Origin: Elizabethkingia occulta
Lineage (GTDB): Bacteria > Bacteroidota > Bacteroidia > Flavobacteriales > Weeksellaceae
Length of the DNA stretch: 64,000 bases
NCBI RefSeq assembly: GCF_002023715.1
Contig: NZ_MAHX01000015.1
Coordinates: 62,001 to 126,000, forward strand
Direction of reading: 5' to 3'
The first letter of the stretch is position 1; each line of letters starts with the position of its first letter. A program made the position numbers and the translations under genes. This document shows positions 1-8,712 of this stretch, in pieces. The notes beneath the pieces were generated by a model that was not told the DNA's origin, ran no database searches, and worked only from the letters and a program-made list of their open reading frames with translations.

Positions 1-408
1 ATTAAATCCTTGTTTTAGCATCTCATCCTTATTAATAGGTGCTGTAACCAGAACGTCAATTTCACCTTTCATCAGGGCTTCGGTGGCTGCTTCCAAAGAC
101 TGAATTGCCAAGGCAGTAGATTCTTCAGTGGGTTTACCGAATTCAATGTTTACATTGTCTTTCCACAGGTTTAGAATATTGATTTCGCCATGCTTTAGCT
201 GCGATAATTGTTGTATCAGGTGGTAGTTCTGATTGATTTTGAAAACGTTCTTCTGGTAGGAGAATAGTTTCCCGGAACCAAATATAACCGGAGTGAAAAA
301 ATCCAGTATAGATTTTTCTTTCAGTGTTTTAATGATGATTTCCGGTCCAATGCCGTTAAAATCCCCTATAGAGATTCCTACACGTATTTTATGATGCTTA
401 GCACTCAT
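1..408 (-). CDS. pdxA: 4-hydroxythreonine-4-phosphate dehydrogenase PdxA (3' end outside window)
   Basis: Catalyses the NAD-dependent oxidation of 4-phosphohydroxy-L-threonine in the DXP-dependent route to pyridoxal phosphate; cytoplasmic. Only the first 136 codons are present, because the frame runs off the left edge. The visible start is an ATG at 408 (MSAKHHKIRV), followed by the family's N-terminal signature ISIGDFNGIGPEII at about residues 12-25 and by the PINKDEM segment near residue 126, where PdxA carries substrate-binding residues. The gene diverges from ribE, with 43 bp between the two start codons. Family call is secure; completeness cannot be judged from this window. Confidence 0.93.
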   Translation of the reverse strand, partial: MSAKHHKIRVGISIGDFNGIGPEIIIKTLKEKSILDFFTPVIFGSGKLFSYQKNVFKINQNYHLIQQLSQLKHGEINILNLWKDNVNIEFGKPTEESTALAIQSLEAATEALMKGEIDVLVTAPINKDEMLKQGFN

Positions 409-415
409 TTTTTGC

Positions 416-437
416 TATCTTTGAAGATACAAATTTA
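416..437. promoter_or_regulatory. Divergent -7 boxes for ribE (+) and pdxA (-)
   Basis: The plus strand carries TATCTTTG at 416-423 and the minus strand TAAATTTG at 437-430. Both fit the Bacteroidota -7 consensus TAnnTTTG and lie about 20-30 nt from their start codons. No TTTG -33 element was found at the right spacing for either. Inference from consensus only. Confidence 0.5.
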
Positions 438-451
438 ATATTTTTAAATCA

Positions 452-1033
452 ATGTTTACGGGAATAATTGAAGCGATAGGAAAAGTAGAAAATATCGTTC
501 ATGAAGACGCTAATGTTCACTTTACAATAAATAGCCCTTTTACAGGGGAACTGAAAATAGATCAGAGCGTTGCTCATAACGGTTGCTGCCTGACTGTAGT
601 AGCGATAAAAGACAGTGAGTATGTTGTAACAGCAATAAAAGAGACGTTGGATGTAACGGCTTTAGACGAACTGAAAGTTGGGAACCTGGTAAATTTGGAG
701 CGTTGCATGATTATGAATAGTCGTTTAGACGGACATATTGTACAAGGACATGTTGATCAGACTGGCTATCTGGATACTATAGAAAATCAGGACGGAAGCT
801 ATCTGCTTACCTTTAAATATGATGAAAAGGATTTTACAACAGTTAACAAAGGCTCTATTACTGTAAATGGTATTAGTCTAACAGTTGTAAATAGTCAGAA
901 AGGTCAGTTTTCTGTAGCGTTGATACCATATACATGGGAACATACTAATATGCACCAGTTAAATATTGGTGATAAGGTGAATTTAGAATTTGATATTATT
1001 GGCAAGTATGTTGCTAAGCTTATGAATAAATAA
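452..1033 (+). CDS. ribE: Riboflavin synthase, alpha subunit
   Basis: Dismutates two molecules of 6,7-dimethyl-8-ribityllumazine to riboflavin and 5-amino-6-ribitylaminouracil, the last step of riboflavin synthesis. The 193-residue protein begins with the diagnostic MFTGIIEAIGKV and consists of two tandem lumazine-binding barrels (roughly 1-97 and 98-193). The repeats show paired motifs: NGCCLTVV near 43-50 and NGISLTVV near 139-146. Length is slightly short of the usual 200-215 but both halves are complete. No FMN riboswitch fits in the 43 bp upstream. The histidine kinase gene starts 3 nt after the stop, suggesting cotranscription. Also called ribC in some genomes. Confidence 0.95.
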   Translation: MFTGIIEAIGKVENIVHEDANVHFTINSPFTGELKIDQSVAHNGCCLTVVAIKDSEYVVTAIKETLDVTALDELKVGNLVNLERCMIMNSRLDGHIVQGHVDQTGYLDTIENQDGSYLLTFKYDEKDFTTVNKGSITVNGISLTVVNSQKGQFSVALIPYTWEHTNMHQLNIGDKVNLEFDIIGKYVAKLMNK

Positions 1034-1036
1034 TAT

Positions 1037-2494
1037 ATGGCTCTAGGTCAGAGAGGAATAAGTCTTCAACTTAAAATTTTTTCGGGGTTAATATTAGTGT
1101 CTCTGTTATGTGTTGCAGGGACAACTCTTATTTCTTATCTGGTGATTAGAAGAGTAGCGCAGGTACAGAATGAAACTTCCCTACAGAACAAATCTCTGGC
1201 GCTTACTACGGCATTGGATTATGCAATTGTCCATTCGCATGTTACGAAAGAGAATATTGCTGCTGAGCTTCGTTATAAACTGATGGAGATTTCGGATATC
1301 AATGGATTATTGGATATTATATTATACGACAGTAAAGGAAACTTTTTGGTTTCTAATAGAGATGCTTCGCTGATAAAACAGAAAAAAATACCCACCGAAG
1401 TGCTTAGTAAAATATTACGTAGCGAAGGTGGAGCACTGGATTTCAGGTTTTATGACGATAAAAGTAATGCTACAATTACATCTTCATACAGAATTCTTAG
1501 AGATGATCCGAGTCTGGAGTCAGAGCCTTTGGCAATTGCTTATTTTCCATCATATTATTTTAACAATCAATATGTAGATATATTCAATAAGCACCTTCAG
1601 TTTATTGTTTTAGTTAATGTATTTGCTGTGCTGTTAAGTATATTTATCAGCTGGAGAATTTCCAAAAATATTACCAAAACTATCACTTCTATTTCATCTA
1701 AGATAAGCGATGAAGGAAGAGACCTTAAGCCTATAAAGTATTCCAGTCGGGATGAGTTAAGTGTTTTGGTTAGAGCATATAACAGAATGATTTATCAGCT
1801 TCGGGAGCAGACACAGCTAAAGGCACAGGTTGAAAGAGAAAAGGCATGGCGGGAAATGGCCAAGCAGGTTGCTCATGAAGTGAAGAATCCTTTGACTCCT
1901 ATGAAATTGACTATTCAGAATTTCGAAAGAAAATTTGATCCTCAGGATCCTGAAATAGAAAATAAGGTACATAAGATGAGCAAGGTGGTTGTTGAGCAGA
2001 TTGACCTTATTGCAGAAGTTGCAAGTGCGTTTTCTGAATTTGCTAAGCTGCCCGAAAAAGAAGATACTATTCTTAATCTTAACGAGGAGATCAAGAAGAT
2101 TGTAGATATATTCGACAAGAACGATATTTTTATACATTCAAATAAGGATAATATCATGCTGAAGTTTGATAAAATCTATATCAGCCGTATTATGACAAAC
2201 CTTATTACCAATGCACAACAGGCAGGGGTTTACGGAAGAAGACCTATTATCAATATCGATCTTGAACAATTTAATAAAAAAGTAACCATTAAGGTAGAAG
2301 ATAACGGAAGCGGAATCGAAAAAGAAAAACTGGAACAGATTTTTGAACCTAATTTTACCACTAAAAGTAGTGGGATGGGGCTAGGTCTTACAATGGTTCG
2401 TAAGATGATTGATGAATACAGGGGAACTATATCTGTGAAATCTGAACTAGGAAAAGGTACGCAGTTTACTATTAGCTTACCAGTCGGAATTTAA
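1037..2494 (+). CDS. NtrY-like sensor histidine kinase
   Basis: Membrane-bound sensor kinase of 485 residues. Visible order: TM1 about 12-37, a periplasmic segment of about 150 residues, TM2 about 187-208, a HAMP-like linker to about 260, a HisKA dimerisation helix with the phosphoacceptor in HEVKNPLTP (His280), and an HATPase domain with N box (NLITNAQQA), G1 (DNGSGI) and G2 (GMGLGL). The VKNPLTPMKL form of the H box is typical of NtrY-type kinases. No response regulator adjoins it, so its partner is unknown. It sits between ribE and trmN6, and its stop overlaps the trmN6 start by one base (TAATG), so translational coupling is likely. Signal sensed is unknown. Confidence 0.85.
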   Translation: MALGQRGISLQLKIFSGLILVSLLCVAGTTLISYLVIRRVAQVQNETSLQNKSLALTTALDYAIVHSHVTKENIAAELRYKLMEISDINGLLDIILYDSKGNFLVSNRDASLIKQKKIPTEVLSKILRSEGGALDFRFYDDKSNATITSSYRILRDDPSLESEPLAIAYFPSYYFNNQYVDIFNKHLQFIVLVNVFAVLLSIFISWRISKNITKTITSISSKISDEGRDLKPIKYSSRDELSVLVRAYNRMIYQLREQTQLKAQVEREKAWREMAKQVAHEVKNPLTPMKLTIQNFERKFDPQDPEIENKVHKMSKVVVEQIDLIAEVASAFSEFAKLPEKEDTILNLNEEIKKIVDIFDKNDIFIHSNKDNIMLKFDKIYISRIMTNLITNAQQAGVYGRRPIINIDLEQFNKKVTIKVEDNGSGIEKEKLEQIFEPNFTTKSSGMGLGLTMVRKMIDEYRGTISVKSELGKGTQFTISLPVGI

Positions 2495-3183
2495 TGAAGT
2501 CTTTTGTTTTTAAACAGTTTGAAATTCTTCAGGATAAAGAAGTTTTTCGTGTGGGTACCGATGGGGTTGTACTTGGAGCTTTGTGTAATGGTGAAGGAGC
2601 TGTCCGTGCTTTAGAGGTTGGCTGTGGAACCGGACTCATTTCTCTTATGCTGGCGCAGCGATTTCCTTCAGTGAGATTCGATGCTTTAGACATCAATACT
2701 AAAGCGGTAGAAATTGCAGGGCGAAATTTTAATAATTCTCCTTTTGCTGACAGATTAAATGTTGTTGAAATCAATTATAATGATTTTGTGTCTGCTGATA
2801 AATATGATCTTATTGTAAGTAATCCGCCTTATTTTGAATCGGAATCTTCTAAAGATCTTATCGCAAGGCATCAGGTATTACTGTCCTTTCAACAGCTCAT
2901 TTGTAAAAGTGCCGTGCTCATTTCAGATGCCGGGATTTTATCTGTTATTATTCCGGGTGATGATGCTGAAAGTTTTATAAGTATTGCTAAAGAGAATGAT
3001 TTACATCTTATTCGTAAAATTGATATTTATGGAATAAAAGGTGGGAAGTTAAAAAGAAATATTCTGGAGTTTTCCAGAAAATTATCAGAATTAGTTTTGG
3101 AAAAACTTGTTCTGGAAAAAGAAAAAAGAATTTATTCGGATGAGTATAAAGAGTTGACGAAAGACTTTCATCCGATGTTTTAA
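2494..3183 (+). CDS. trmN6: tRNA1(Val) (adenine(37)-N6)-methyltransferase TrmN6
   Basis: SAM-dependent N6-adenine methyltransferase expected to modify A37 of tRNA-Val. The 229-residue protein has the SAM-binding motif I EVGCGTG at 41-47 and the catalytic NPPYF at 110-114, the form diagnostic of this subgroup (YfiC/TrmN6). An HMPREF-type N-terminal FKQF segment precedes the fold, as in E. coli YfiC. The ATG overlaps the TAA of the kinase gene by one base. A hairpin terminator follows the stop directly. Substrate assignment is by family; a related RNA or protein target cannot be excluded. Confidence 0.85.
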   Translation: MKSFVFKQFEILQDKEVFRVGTDGVVLGALCNGEGAVRALEVGCGTGLISLMLAQRFPSVRFDALDINTKAVEIAGRNFNNSPFADRLNVVEINYNDFVSADKYDLIVSNPPYFESESSKDLIARHQVLLSFQQLICKSAVLISDAGILSVIIPGDDAESFISIAKENDLHLIRKIDIYGIKGGKLKRNILEFSRKLSELVLEKLVLEKEKRIYSDEYKELTKDFHPMF

Positions 3184-3217
3184 AAAATCCCGCTTAATAT
3201 TACTAAACGGGATTTTT
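3183..3217. terminator. Bidirectional Rho-independent terminator
   Basis: Stem AAAAATCCCG (3183-3192) pairs with CGGGATTTTT (3208-3217) around a 15-nt loop. A/T runs on both flanks let it end trmN6 on the plus strand and the convergent ftsE on the minus strand. Confidence 0.85.
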
Positions 3218-3238
3218 ACATTATTTATATCATTTATC

Positions 3239-3949
3239 TTATTCGAAAAGTTCTGCAGTATTCATTACCGTTACTTTGCCATCTTCACAACGGATTGCTT
3301 CGGCTGGGTAGTTCTGAATCATGTGATAATCGTGTGTAGCCATTAGTACGGCACAATTACGCTCTTTTGAGATATTGGTTAATAAAAGCATAATCTCATT
3401 AGATGTTTCCGGGTCAAGATTTCCGGTAGGCTCATCTGCAAGGATTAGCTCCGGGTGGTTAAGCAAAGCTCTGGCGATTGCAATACGCTGTTGCTCTCCT
3501 CCTGACAACTCATGTGGCATTTTGTGCTTTTTAGTCTTCATACCTACACTGTTTAGTACTTCGTCTATACGGTCAGTGATTAATCTTTTATCTTTCCAGC
3601 CGGTTGCCTGAAGTACAAAAATCAGATTCTTCTCAATAGTTCTGTCGGTAAGTAACTGAAAATCCTGGAATACAATACCCAACTTTCTTCTTAAAGGAGG
3701 AATGTCGGATGTTCTTAATTTAGATAAGTCGAAACCTACAACTTCTCCAATACCTTGTCTTAATGGAAGATCTCCGTAAAGAACCTTTAAAAGTGAGCTT
3801 TTACCGGAACCTGTTTTTCCAATAAGGTAGCAGAATCTTCCTTTCTTAATGTTAAGGTTAACATCCGAAAGTACTGTGAAGTTTTTCTGAATTATTTTGG
3901 CATTCTGAAGAATGATGACATCGTCACCATGCTCGTGTTTATGTGGCAT
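3239..3949 (-). CDS. ftsE: FtsE-like cell division ABC transporter ATP-binding protein
   Basis: Cytoplasmic ATPase of the FtsEX complex, which in other bacteria regulates peptidoglycan hydrolases at the septum. Start taken at ATG 3949 ([10 protein letters not shown]), 236 residues; an in-frame ATG at 3979 would add ten residues. Walker A is GKTGSGKSS near residue 44, the ABC signature LSGGEQQ near 148, and Walker [13 protein letters not shown] near 166. The ADEPTGNLD form is shared by the FtsE/LolD/MacB group, so LolD is an alternative. No ftsX-like permease is adjacent, which is usual in Bacteroidota, where the two are often unlinked. Confidence 0.75.
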   Translation of the reverse strand: MPHKHEHGDDVIILQNAKIIQKNFTVLSDVNLNIKKGRFCYLIGKTGSGKSSLLKVLYGDLPLRQGIGEVVGFDLSKLRTSDIPPLRRKLGIVFQDFQLLTDRTIEKNLIFVLQATGWKDKRLITDRIDEVLNSVGMKTKKHKMPHELSGGEQQRIAIARALLNHPELILADEPTGNLDPETSNEIMLLLTNISKERNCAVLMATHDYHMIQNYPAEAIRCEDGKVTVMNTAELFE

Positions 3950-4065
3950 ATCTTTACTTTTAACAATTGAAATCAGCAACTGGTACTGATTTTAAAGGCT
4001 AAAAATACAAAAAACTTTTTTAGAATAAATGAGTTTTTGTACAAATCAGAGTATAAACAAATAAA

Positions 4066-4100
4066 AATGCCTGAAGTAAAGAATACCTCAAGCATTTTAA
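4066..4100 (-). terminator. Terminator downstream of rpmH
   Basis: Imperfect hairpin between AAAATGCCTGAAG and CCTCAAGCATTTT (about 4067-4100). Read on the minus strand it ends in a T-rich tail, placing it 20 nt beyond the rpmH stop. Confidence 0.7.
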
Positions 4101-4120
4101 AATCTATAATAATACAGAAA

Positions 4121-4276
4121 TTATCTCTTAGCTCTAGACGCGCTAACAGTTAATCTCTTTCTGCCTTTAGCTCTTCTTGCAGCCAAAACTCTTCTACCAT
4201 TTGGCGTTGACATTCTTTCTCTGAAACCGTGCTTGTTTCTTTTCTTTCTTTCTGATGGCTGGAATGTTCTTTTCAT
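4121..4276 (-). CDS. rpmH: 50S ribosomal protein L34
   Basis: A 51-residue, strongly basic protein of the large ribosomal subunit. It begins [20 protein letters not shown] and contains the hallmark [19 protein letters not shown], which is essentially the universal L34 sequence. ATG is at 4276 and TAA at 4121. It is short but unmistakable. It is monocistronic here, with its own consensus promoter upstream and a hairpin terminator downstream; the dnaA/rnpA context seen in many other phyla is absent. Confidence 0.97.
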   Translation of the reverse strand: MKRTFQPSERKKRNKHGFRERMSTPNGRRVLAARRAKGRKRLTVSASRAKR

Positions 4277-4328
4277 TACCTAAGTATATTTATAGTTAGT
4301 AATATTTCTATTGTATATTTTCAGACTG

Positions 4329-4359
4329 CAAATTTATGTATTTTTTATTAACCTGCAAA
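4329..4359 (-). promoter_or_regulatory. rpmH promoter, full Bacteroidota consensus
   Basis: On the minus strand: TTTG (4359-4356), a 19-nt spacer, then TAAATTTG (4336-4329). This is an exact match to the -33/-7 consensus known for the Bacteroidota housekeeping sigma factor, 53 nt upstream of the rpmH ATG. Confidence 0.75.
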
Positions 4360-4370
4360 AATATTTTTAT

Positions 4371-4401
4371 TTTTTATTAGGGAATGCTGTTAATATCTTT
4401 G
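4371..4401 (+). promoter_or_regulatory. Promoter of the DHH phosphoesterase gene
   Basis: TATCTTTG at 4394-4401 fits the -7 consensus, and TTTT at 4371-4374 sits exactly 19 nt upstream, where TTTG is expected. The ATG follows 25 nt after the -7 box. It diverges from the rpmH promoter. Confidence 0.55.
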
Positions 4402-4426
4402 CAGGATTATATTTTAAAGACCATCT

Positions 4427-5431
4427 ATGTTTTCAAACCAGGAACTTTCCGAAATAAAAAAACTACTTCAACCTGATAAAGAGATTGTTATTGTTACTCA
4501 TTATAATCCGGATGGAGATGCTATTGGTTCTAGTCTTGGACTGAAACATGCATTGAAAAATCTTGGAATTGACGCTACAGTAGTAGTTCCGAACGACTTT
4601 CCGAAGTTTTTAAAATGGATGCCAGAAGCCAAGCAGGTTATGGTCTCAGAGTTTAAAAGAAAAAAAGTTGCAGAGATATTTCATAATGCCGATGTAATTT
4701 TTTGTTTAGACTTCAATACACTTTCCAGGATCGGATTTATTGGTGAATGGATTGCCAGATCATCTGCTGTGAAAATCCTTATTGATCACCATCAGATGCC
4801 TGAGAAATTCGATTATGTTTATTCGGATACTTCAATTCCGGCAACTTGTCAGATGGTTTATCATTTTTTAGAAGCTTTAGGACTAGATCAGTATATTTCT
4901 GAAGATAGTGCAAGATGTCTTTATACAGGTATAATGACAGATACCGGGGGGTTTCGCTTCCGTTCCACAAGTGCAACAACTCATAGAATTGTTGCTAATC
5001 TTATAGAGAAAGGAGCAGATCCTGCGCAGATTACTTCAGATACCTGGGATACGAATACAGTAAGTCGTTTGCATTTGCTTTCTTTAGTTTTGGGGAGAAT
5101 AGAAGTTGTAAAAGATGGGGAGGTCGCAATCCTATGGCTAAAGCGTGAAGAAATGGAGCGTTTTGGTTTTGAAAAAGGAGCGACAGAAGGCTTTGTAAAT
5201 TATGGTCTAAGCGTATTAGGTGTAAAAATGTCTGCCTTTTTTATGGAAGATATTCAGGATGATTTTATTAAAATATCTTTCCGCTCCAAAGACGATTTGG
5301 ATGTAAACTTGTTTTCCAGAAGCTATTTCGGCGGCGGAGGGCATATTAATGCAGCTGGAGGACGCTCTGAATTGTCTATAGAAGATACTTTGGAACGTTT
5401 TAAAAATATTATCGAAAAAGAAGATTTCTAA
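4427..5431 (+). CDS. DHH/DHHA1 phosphoesterase (NrnA-like oligoribonuclease / PAP phosphatase)
   Basis: Mn-dependent phosphoesterase of 334 residues, probably degrading nanoRNA or pAp. Motifs in order: HYNPDGD at 25-31 (metal binding), a CLDFN segment at about 93-97, the name-giving DHH at 120-122, and the DHHA1 domain with the substrate-binding GGGGHINAAGG near 304-314. The layout is that of the short cytosolic NrnA type and lacks CBS or PAS extensions. It is transcribed alone, from its own promoter and opposite to rpmH. GdpP- or RecJ-type activity is less likely given size and architecture. Confidence 0.85.
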   Translation: MFSNQELSEIKKLLQPDKEIVIVTHYNPDGDAIGSSLGLKHALKNLGIDATVVVPNDFPKFLKWMPEAKQVMVSEFKRKKVAEIFHNADVIFCLDFNTLSRIGFIGEWIARSSAVKILIDHHQMPEKFDYVYSDTSIPATCQMVYHFLEALGLDQYISEDSARCLYTGIMTDTGGFRFRSTSATTHRIVANLIEKGADPAQITSDTWDTNTVSRLHLLSLVLGRIEVVKDGEVAILWLKREEMERFGFEKGATEGFVNYGLSVLGVKMSAFFMEDIQDDFIKISFRSKDDLDVNLFSRSYFGGGGHINAAGGRSELSIEDTLERFKNIIEKEDF

Positions 5432-5517
5432 ATCTTGTTAAACATACGTTAAAGAGTAGGTGTGATAAGTTAATGATTCCTTAAAATTAGCTTATCATTC
5501 CCGCAAAATACGTGGGG

Positions 5518-5525
5518 TACTTTTG
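5518..5525 (+). promoter_or_regulatory. -7 box upstream of Oar-like receptor
   Basis: TACTTTTG fits TAnnTTTG and lies 22 nt before ATG 5548. It would fall within the coding region if the upstream GTG-type start at 5512 were used, which supports the downstream ATG. No -33 box was seen. Confidence 0.5.
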
Positions 5526-5547
5526 TCCGGATTATATAAAAGTATCT

Positions 5548-8500
5548 ATGAAACGTATTAACGTAGCTCTTGCATTTATGCTGCTAAGCTTTGGAAGCAT
5601 GAGTGTATATGCACAAACAACACAAGCTTCAATCCTGGGGCGGGTAACGAGTCAGAGTAATGCACCGCAGACAAAAGCAACTGTCAAGATTCTTAATGAG
5701 TCTACCGGCTTTTCTACAGAAACAGTAACTAACTCCAACGGGGAATATATATTTAAAGAAATTCCTTTAGGTGGTCCTTACAGGGTTTTTGTAAACGGGC
5801 ATGAAAGAAAAGAAGGTTACAACGTTAATTTCGGTGATCAGCTTACTGTAAATATTAATCTTGCAGATTCTGATGAAAAAAATATCAAAGAAGTTGTTAT
5901 TACCGGGAACCTAAAAAACAAAGTAGGTAATCTTGGTTCAGCCACTGCAATTACTGCAAAAAATATAAGTGTACTACCTGTTAACGGACGAAACTTTGCT
6001 AATCTTACAGAGCTTTCTCCACTAAGTGGGAAAAACGGAAACCTTTCAGGGCAGTTAGGTTCTTCAACAAACTTTACAATTGACGGGATGACCGCCAAGA
6101 ATCCAACTTCCGCAGGAGCAACAACCAGCAGAAGTGGTGCGCCATATTCTATCTCTATTGAAGCTGTCCGCGAATTTAAAATTACCACAAACCAATACGA
6201 TGTTACTTTAGGAAGGAGTGGGGGCGGAACTGTAAGTGCAGTCACAAAATCAGGTACCAATACATTTACGGGAAGTGTATTTGAATATCAAAGAGCAGGA
6301 TGGCTTACCAGTGGTTATGACATCAGAGGGAACAGAGTGAAAAATGATTACTCAACTTATCAGTTTGGTTTCTCTTTAGGAGGTCCGATCATTAAGAATA
6401 AATTACATTTCTTCATGGCATGGGATCATCAATTAGATAGTAAACCTCTTATTATTGCTGATGTACAGACCAGAGAAGATGCACTTCGTTTCAATGTGAC
6501 AAATGAGAAGCTAAATGAAGTGTTGGGAATTGGACGAAAAAGTTATGGTGTTGGGAATACACCTCAGTTTGGAACGTTTGACAGAACAAGAAATTCTGAT
6601 GCCGGTTTTCTTCGTTTAGACTGGCAGATTAGTCCAAAACATTTATTGACGTTAAGGAATAACTTTACGTATGATTTTAATAAGAATGGGCTTGCAGATA
6701 ATACCAATATTAACTTTTACGAATCTTATGGTAATGACAAAAACTGGGATAATAGTTTATTGTTAACATTAAGATCTAATTTTAGCCCTTCAATAACTAA
6801 TGAGCTAAAGTTCCAGCATTTATATACTTTCCAGAATAGTTACCAGAATGACGAATTAGGACATCCTGTTCCGCGTGCTATTGTAGAGCGTGTAGCCTCT
6901 ACAATTGAAGGAACTAAACTTAATACAAATATTCAGATGGGAGGGCATAGGTTCGGACAAGAATCTTTTAAAAATAATGTATACCAGTTGGTCAACAACC
7001 TTTATTATAATACGGATAAAGTGAAGTATACTTTTGGTGTAGACCTGATGTATACACGTGCTAAATCTGTTTACGGAAGTGAAGTAAATGGTAGGTTTCA
7101 TTTCGATGGAATAGATAATTTCAAGAATATGACTCCTTATAGATTCTACAGGGAGGTACCGTTGTTAGATGATCCTTCTGTGAAGTCCAGTATTTGGAAT
7201 TTAGGGTTCTATGGCCAAATGATGGCAAAGATTGCGACAGGGCTAAATTTCACAGCAGGGTTAAGATTTGACTACGGTGGTTATCCTAAAACAGAACTTA
7301 ATCAGAAATTGTATGATGAAATGGGGATCAGAACAGATAACAAAATTAAATCTTTCGTTATTCAGCCAAGAGTTCAGTTTGACTGGGATATCAATGAAAA
7401 TCATAAAGATTTCATCAAGCTTGGTGGTGGTGTATTCTCGTCCGATATCAACAATTATATGTTGATTAATAATCTGTACTTCGATGGAAGACATTCTGCA
7501 ACAGTAGATGTTGACCCAAGAACTATCTCGGGTTTTACACCAGATTTTATAAACTATAGAAAGGATTATTCAACAGTTCCTTCATTAGCGCAATATCAGT
7601 TGCCAACAATTAATTATACAGGGAAGGATGCTAAAATTCCTATTATTTACAAAGCCAATATTTCCTATAGCCACTTCTTTACCGAAAGATTCCGTGTAGG
7701 ACTTGCTGCTTATGCTGCATTCGGAAGAAATAACTATTTCTACTATGATAGAAATATGGTAGATAAGCCATTCTTTACATTAGCGAATGAGGATAACAGA
7801 GGTGTTTTTGTGCCTGTTAATAGTATTAACACCTCGAACGGGAACTCTAATTGGTTGGATGGGGTTATTAATAAAAAATTCGGAAGAGTCTTGGAGCTTG
7901 TGAGTGATGGTAAAGTAAATCAGTATTCCGTAGTTTTTGATACCAGCTTCAAATATTTCAAAGATGGGGAAATTACAGCAAGTTATACATGGGCAGATAT
8001 TAAAGACAATACTTCTTATAATGGTAATGTAGCAAACTCTGCAACTCTTTCTACAATGGTGAGCAGTGATCCAAGAGATCTTAGGATGGGTTATTCAGAT
8101 AATCAGTTCAGACATAAAATAGTTGTATATGGTAATTCTCCAACTTTTGAAGGATTTGTTATTGGGGTTAGATATGCCGGAATCGGAGGGACCCGATTCT
8201 CGATGACTGCAGGAGGAAACATCAATGGAGACTTTGTAAACAGTAATGATCTTGCTTATGTATTCCCTAATCTTACAGCTTCGTTATTAAGTGATCCGGA
8301 AGTTGGGAAAGCTCTTAAAAATTATATCAGCGAGTACAACGGTAAAATAGCTGAGAGAAATGGCGGGATAAATAGTTTCTATGGAGTCTGGGATCTTAGA
8401 ATAGCGAAGAAACTAAAATTTGAAAAAGTAGGAAATCTTGAATTCTCTGTGGATATTTTCAATGTTGCAAATTTACTCAACAAAGAGTGGGGAGTAAACA

Positions 8501-8646
8501 AATCTTACGGAAATACAAGTTTATATAAGATTAAGAACTTTGATCCTAATACTAAACAATTCATATACGAATTGAATACAAAAGGTCTTCCTCCATTATC
8601 GGGGAATCCATATCAGATTCAGATAGGAGTGAGATATTCTTTTTAA
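5548..8646 (+). CDS. Oar-like TonB-dependent outer membrane receptor with carboxypeptidase-regulatory N-domain
   Basis: Large outer membrane beta-barrel protein of 1032 residues. The start at ATG 5548 gives a signal peptide ending near YAQ (residues 1-23). A carboxypeptidase-regulatory-like fold follows (about 25-110), then a plug region with the Oar-type phrases LPVNGRNFANLTELSP and GGGTVSAVTKSGTN, then a long barrel ending in an aromatic residue (GVRYSF), as expected for BAM recognition. Proteins of this type are thought to import or export protein-sized or adhesive cargo, but the substrate is unknown. It stands alone and has no SusD partner, unlike the SusC at 29657. Confidence 0.85.
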   Translation: MKRINVALAFMLLSFGSMSVYAQTTQASILGRVTSQSNAPQTKATVKILNESTGFSTETVTNSNGEYIFKEIPLGGPYRVFVNGHERKEGYNVNFGDQLTVNINLADSDEKNIKEVVITGNLKNKVGNLGSATAITAKNISVLPVNGRNFANLTELSPLSGKNGNLSGQLGSSTNFTIDGMTAKNPTSAGATTSRSGAPYSISIEAVREFKITTNQYDVTLGRSGGGTVSAVTKSGTNTFTGSVFEYQRAGWLTSGYDIRGNRVKNDYSTYQFGFSLGGPIIKNKLHFFMAWDHQLDSKPLIIADVQTREDALRFNVTNEKLNEVLGIGRKSYGVGNTPQFGTFDRTRNSDAGFLRLDWQISPKHLLTLRNNFTYDFNKNGLADNTNINFYESYGNDKNWDNSLLLTLRSNFSPSITNELKFQHLYTFQNSYQNDELGHPVPRAIVERVASTIEGTKLNTNIQMGGHRFGQESFKNNVYQLVNNLYYNTDKVKYTFGVDLMYTRAKSVYGSEVNGRFHFDGIDNFKNMTPYRFYREVPLLDDPSVKSSIWNLGFYGQMMAKIATGLNFTAGLRFDYGGYPKTELNQKLYDEMGIRTDNKIKSFVIQPRVQFDWDINENHKDFIKLGGGVFSSDINNYMLINNLYFDGRHSATVDVDPRTISGFTPDFINYRKDYSTVPSLAQYQLPTINYTGKDAKIPIIYKANISYSHFFTERFRVGLAAYAAFGRNNYFYYDRNMVDKPFFTLANEDNRGVFVPVNSINTSNGNSNWLDGVINKKFGRVLELVSDGKVNQYSVVFDTSFKYFKDGEITASYTWADIKDNTSYNGNVANSATLSTMVSSDPRDLRMGYSDNQFRHKIVVYGNSPTFEGFVIGVRYAGIGGTRFSMTAGGNINGDFVNSNDLAYVFPNLTASLLSDPEVGKALKNYISEYNGKIAERNGGINSFYGVWDLRIAKKLKFEKVGNLEFSVDIFNVANLLNKEWGVNKSYGNTSLYKIKNFDPNTKQFIYELNTKGLPPLSGNPYQIQIGVRYSF

Positions 8647-8676
8647 AATTTTTTATAATTCATATTATTAGTTCAG

Positions 8677-8706
8677 AAAATAGACCGGAATTTTCCGGTC
8701 TATTTT
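8677..8706. terminator. Bidirectional terminator
   Basis: Thirteen-bp stem AAAATAGACCGGA (8677-8689) and TCCGGTCTATTTT (8694-8706) with a 4-nt loop. It separates the convergent receptor gene and the minus-strand secreted protein. Confidence 0.9.
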
Positions 8707-8712
8707 TATTAT

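Noticed and set aside
409-451. FMN riboswitch upstream of ribE
   Set aside because: The 43-bp gap is too short and contains only divergent promoter boxes.
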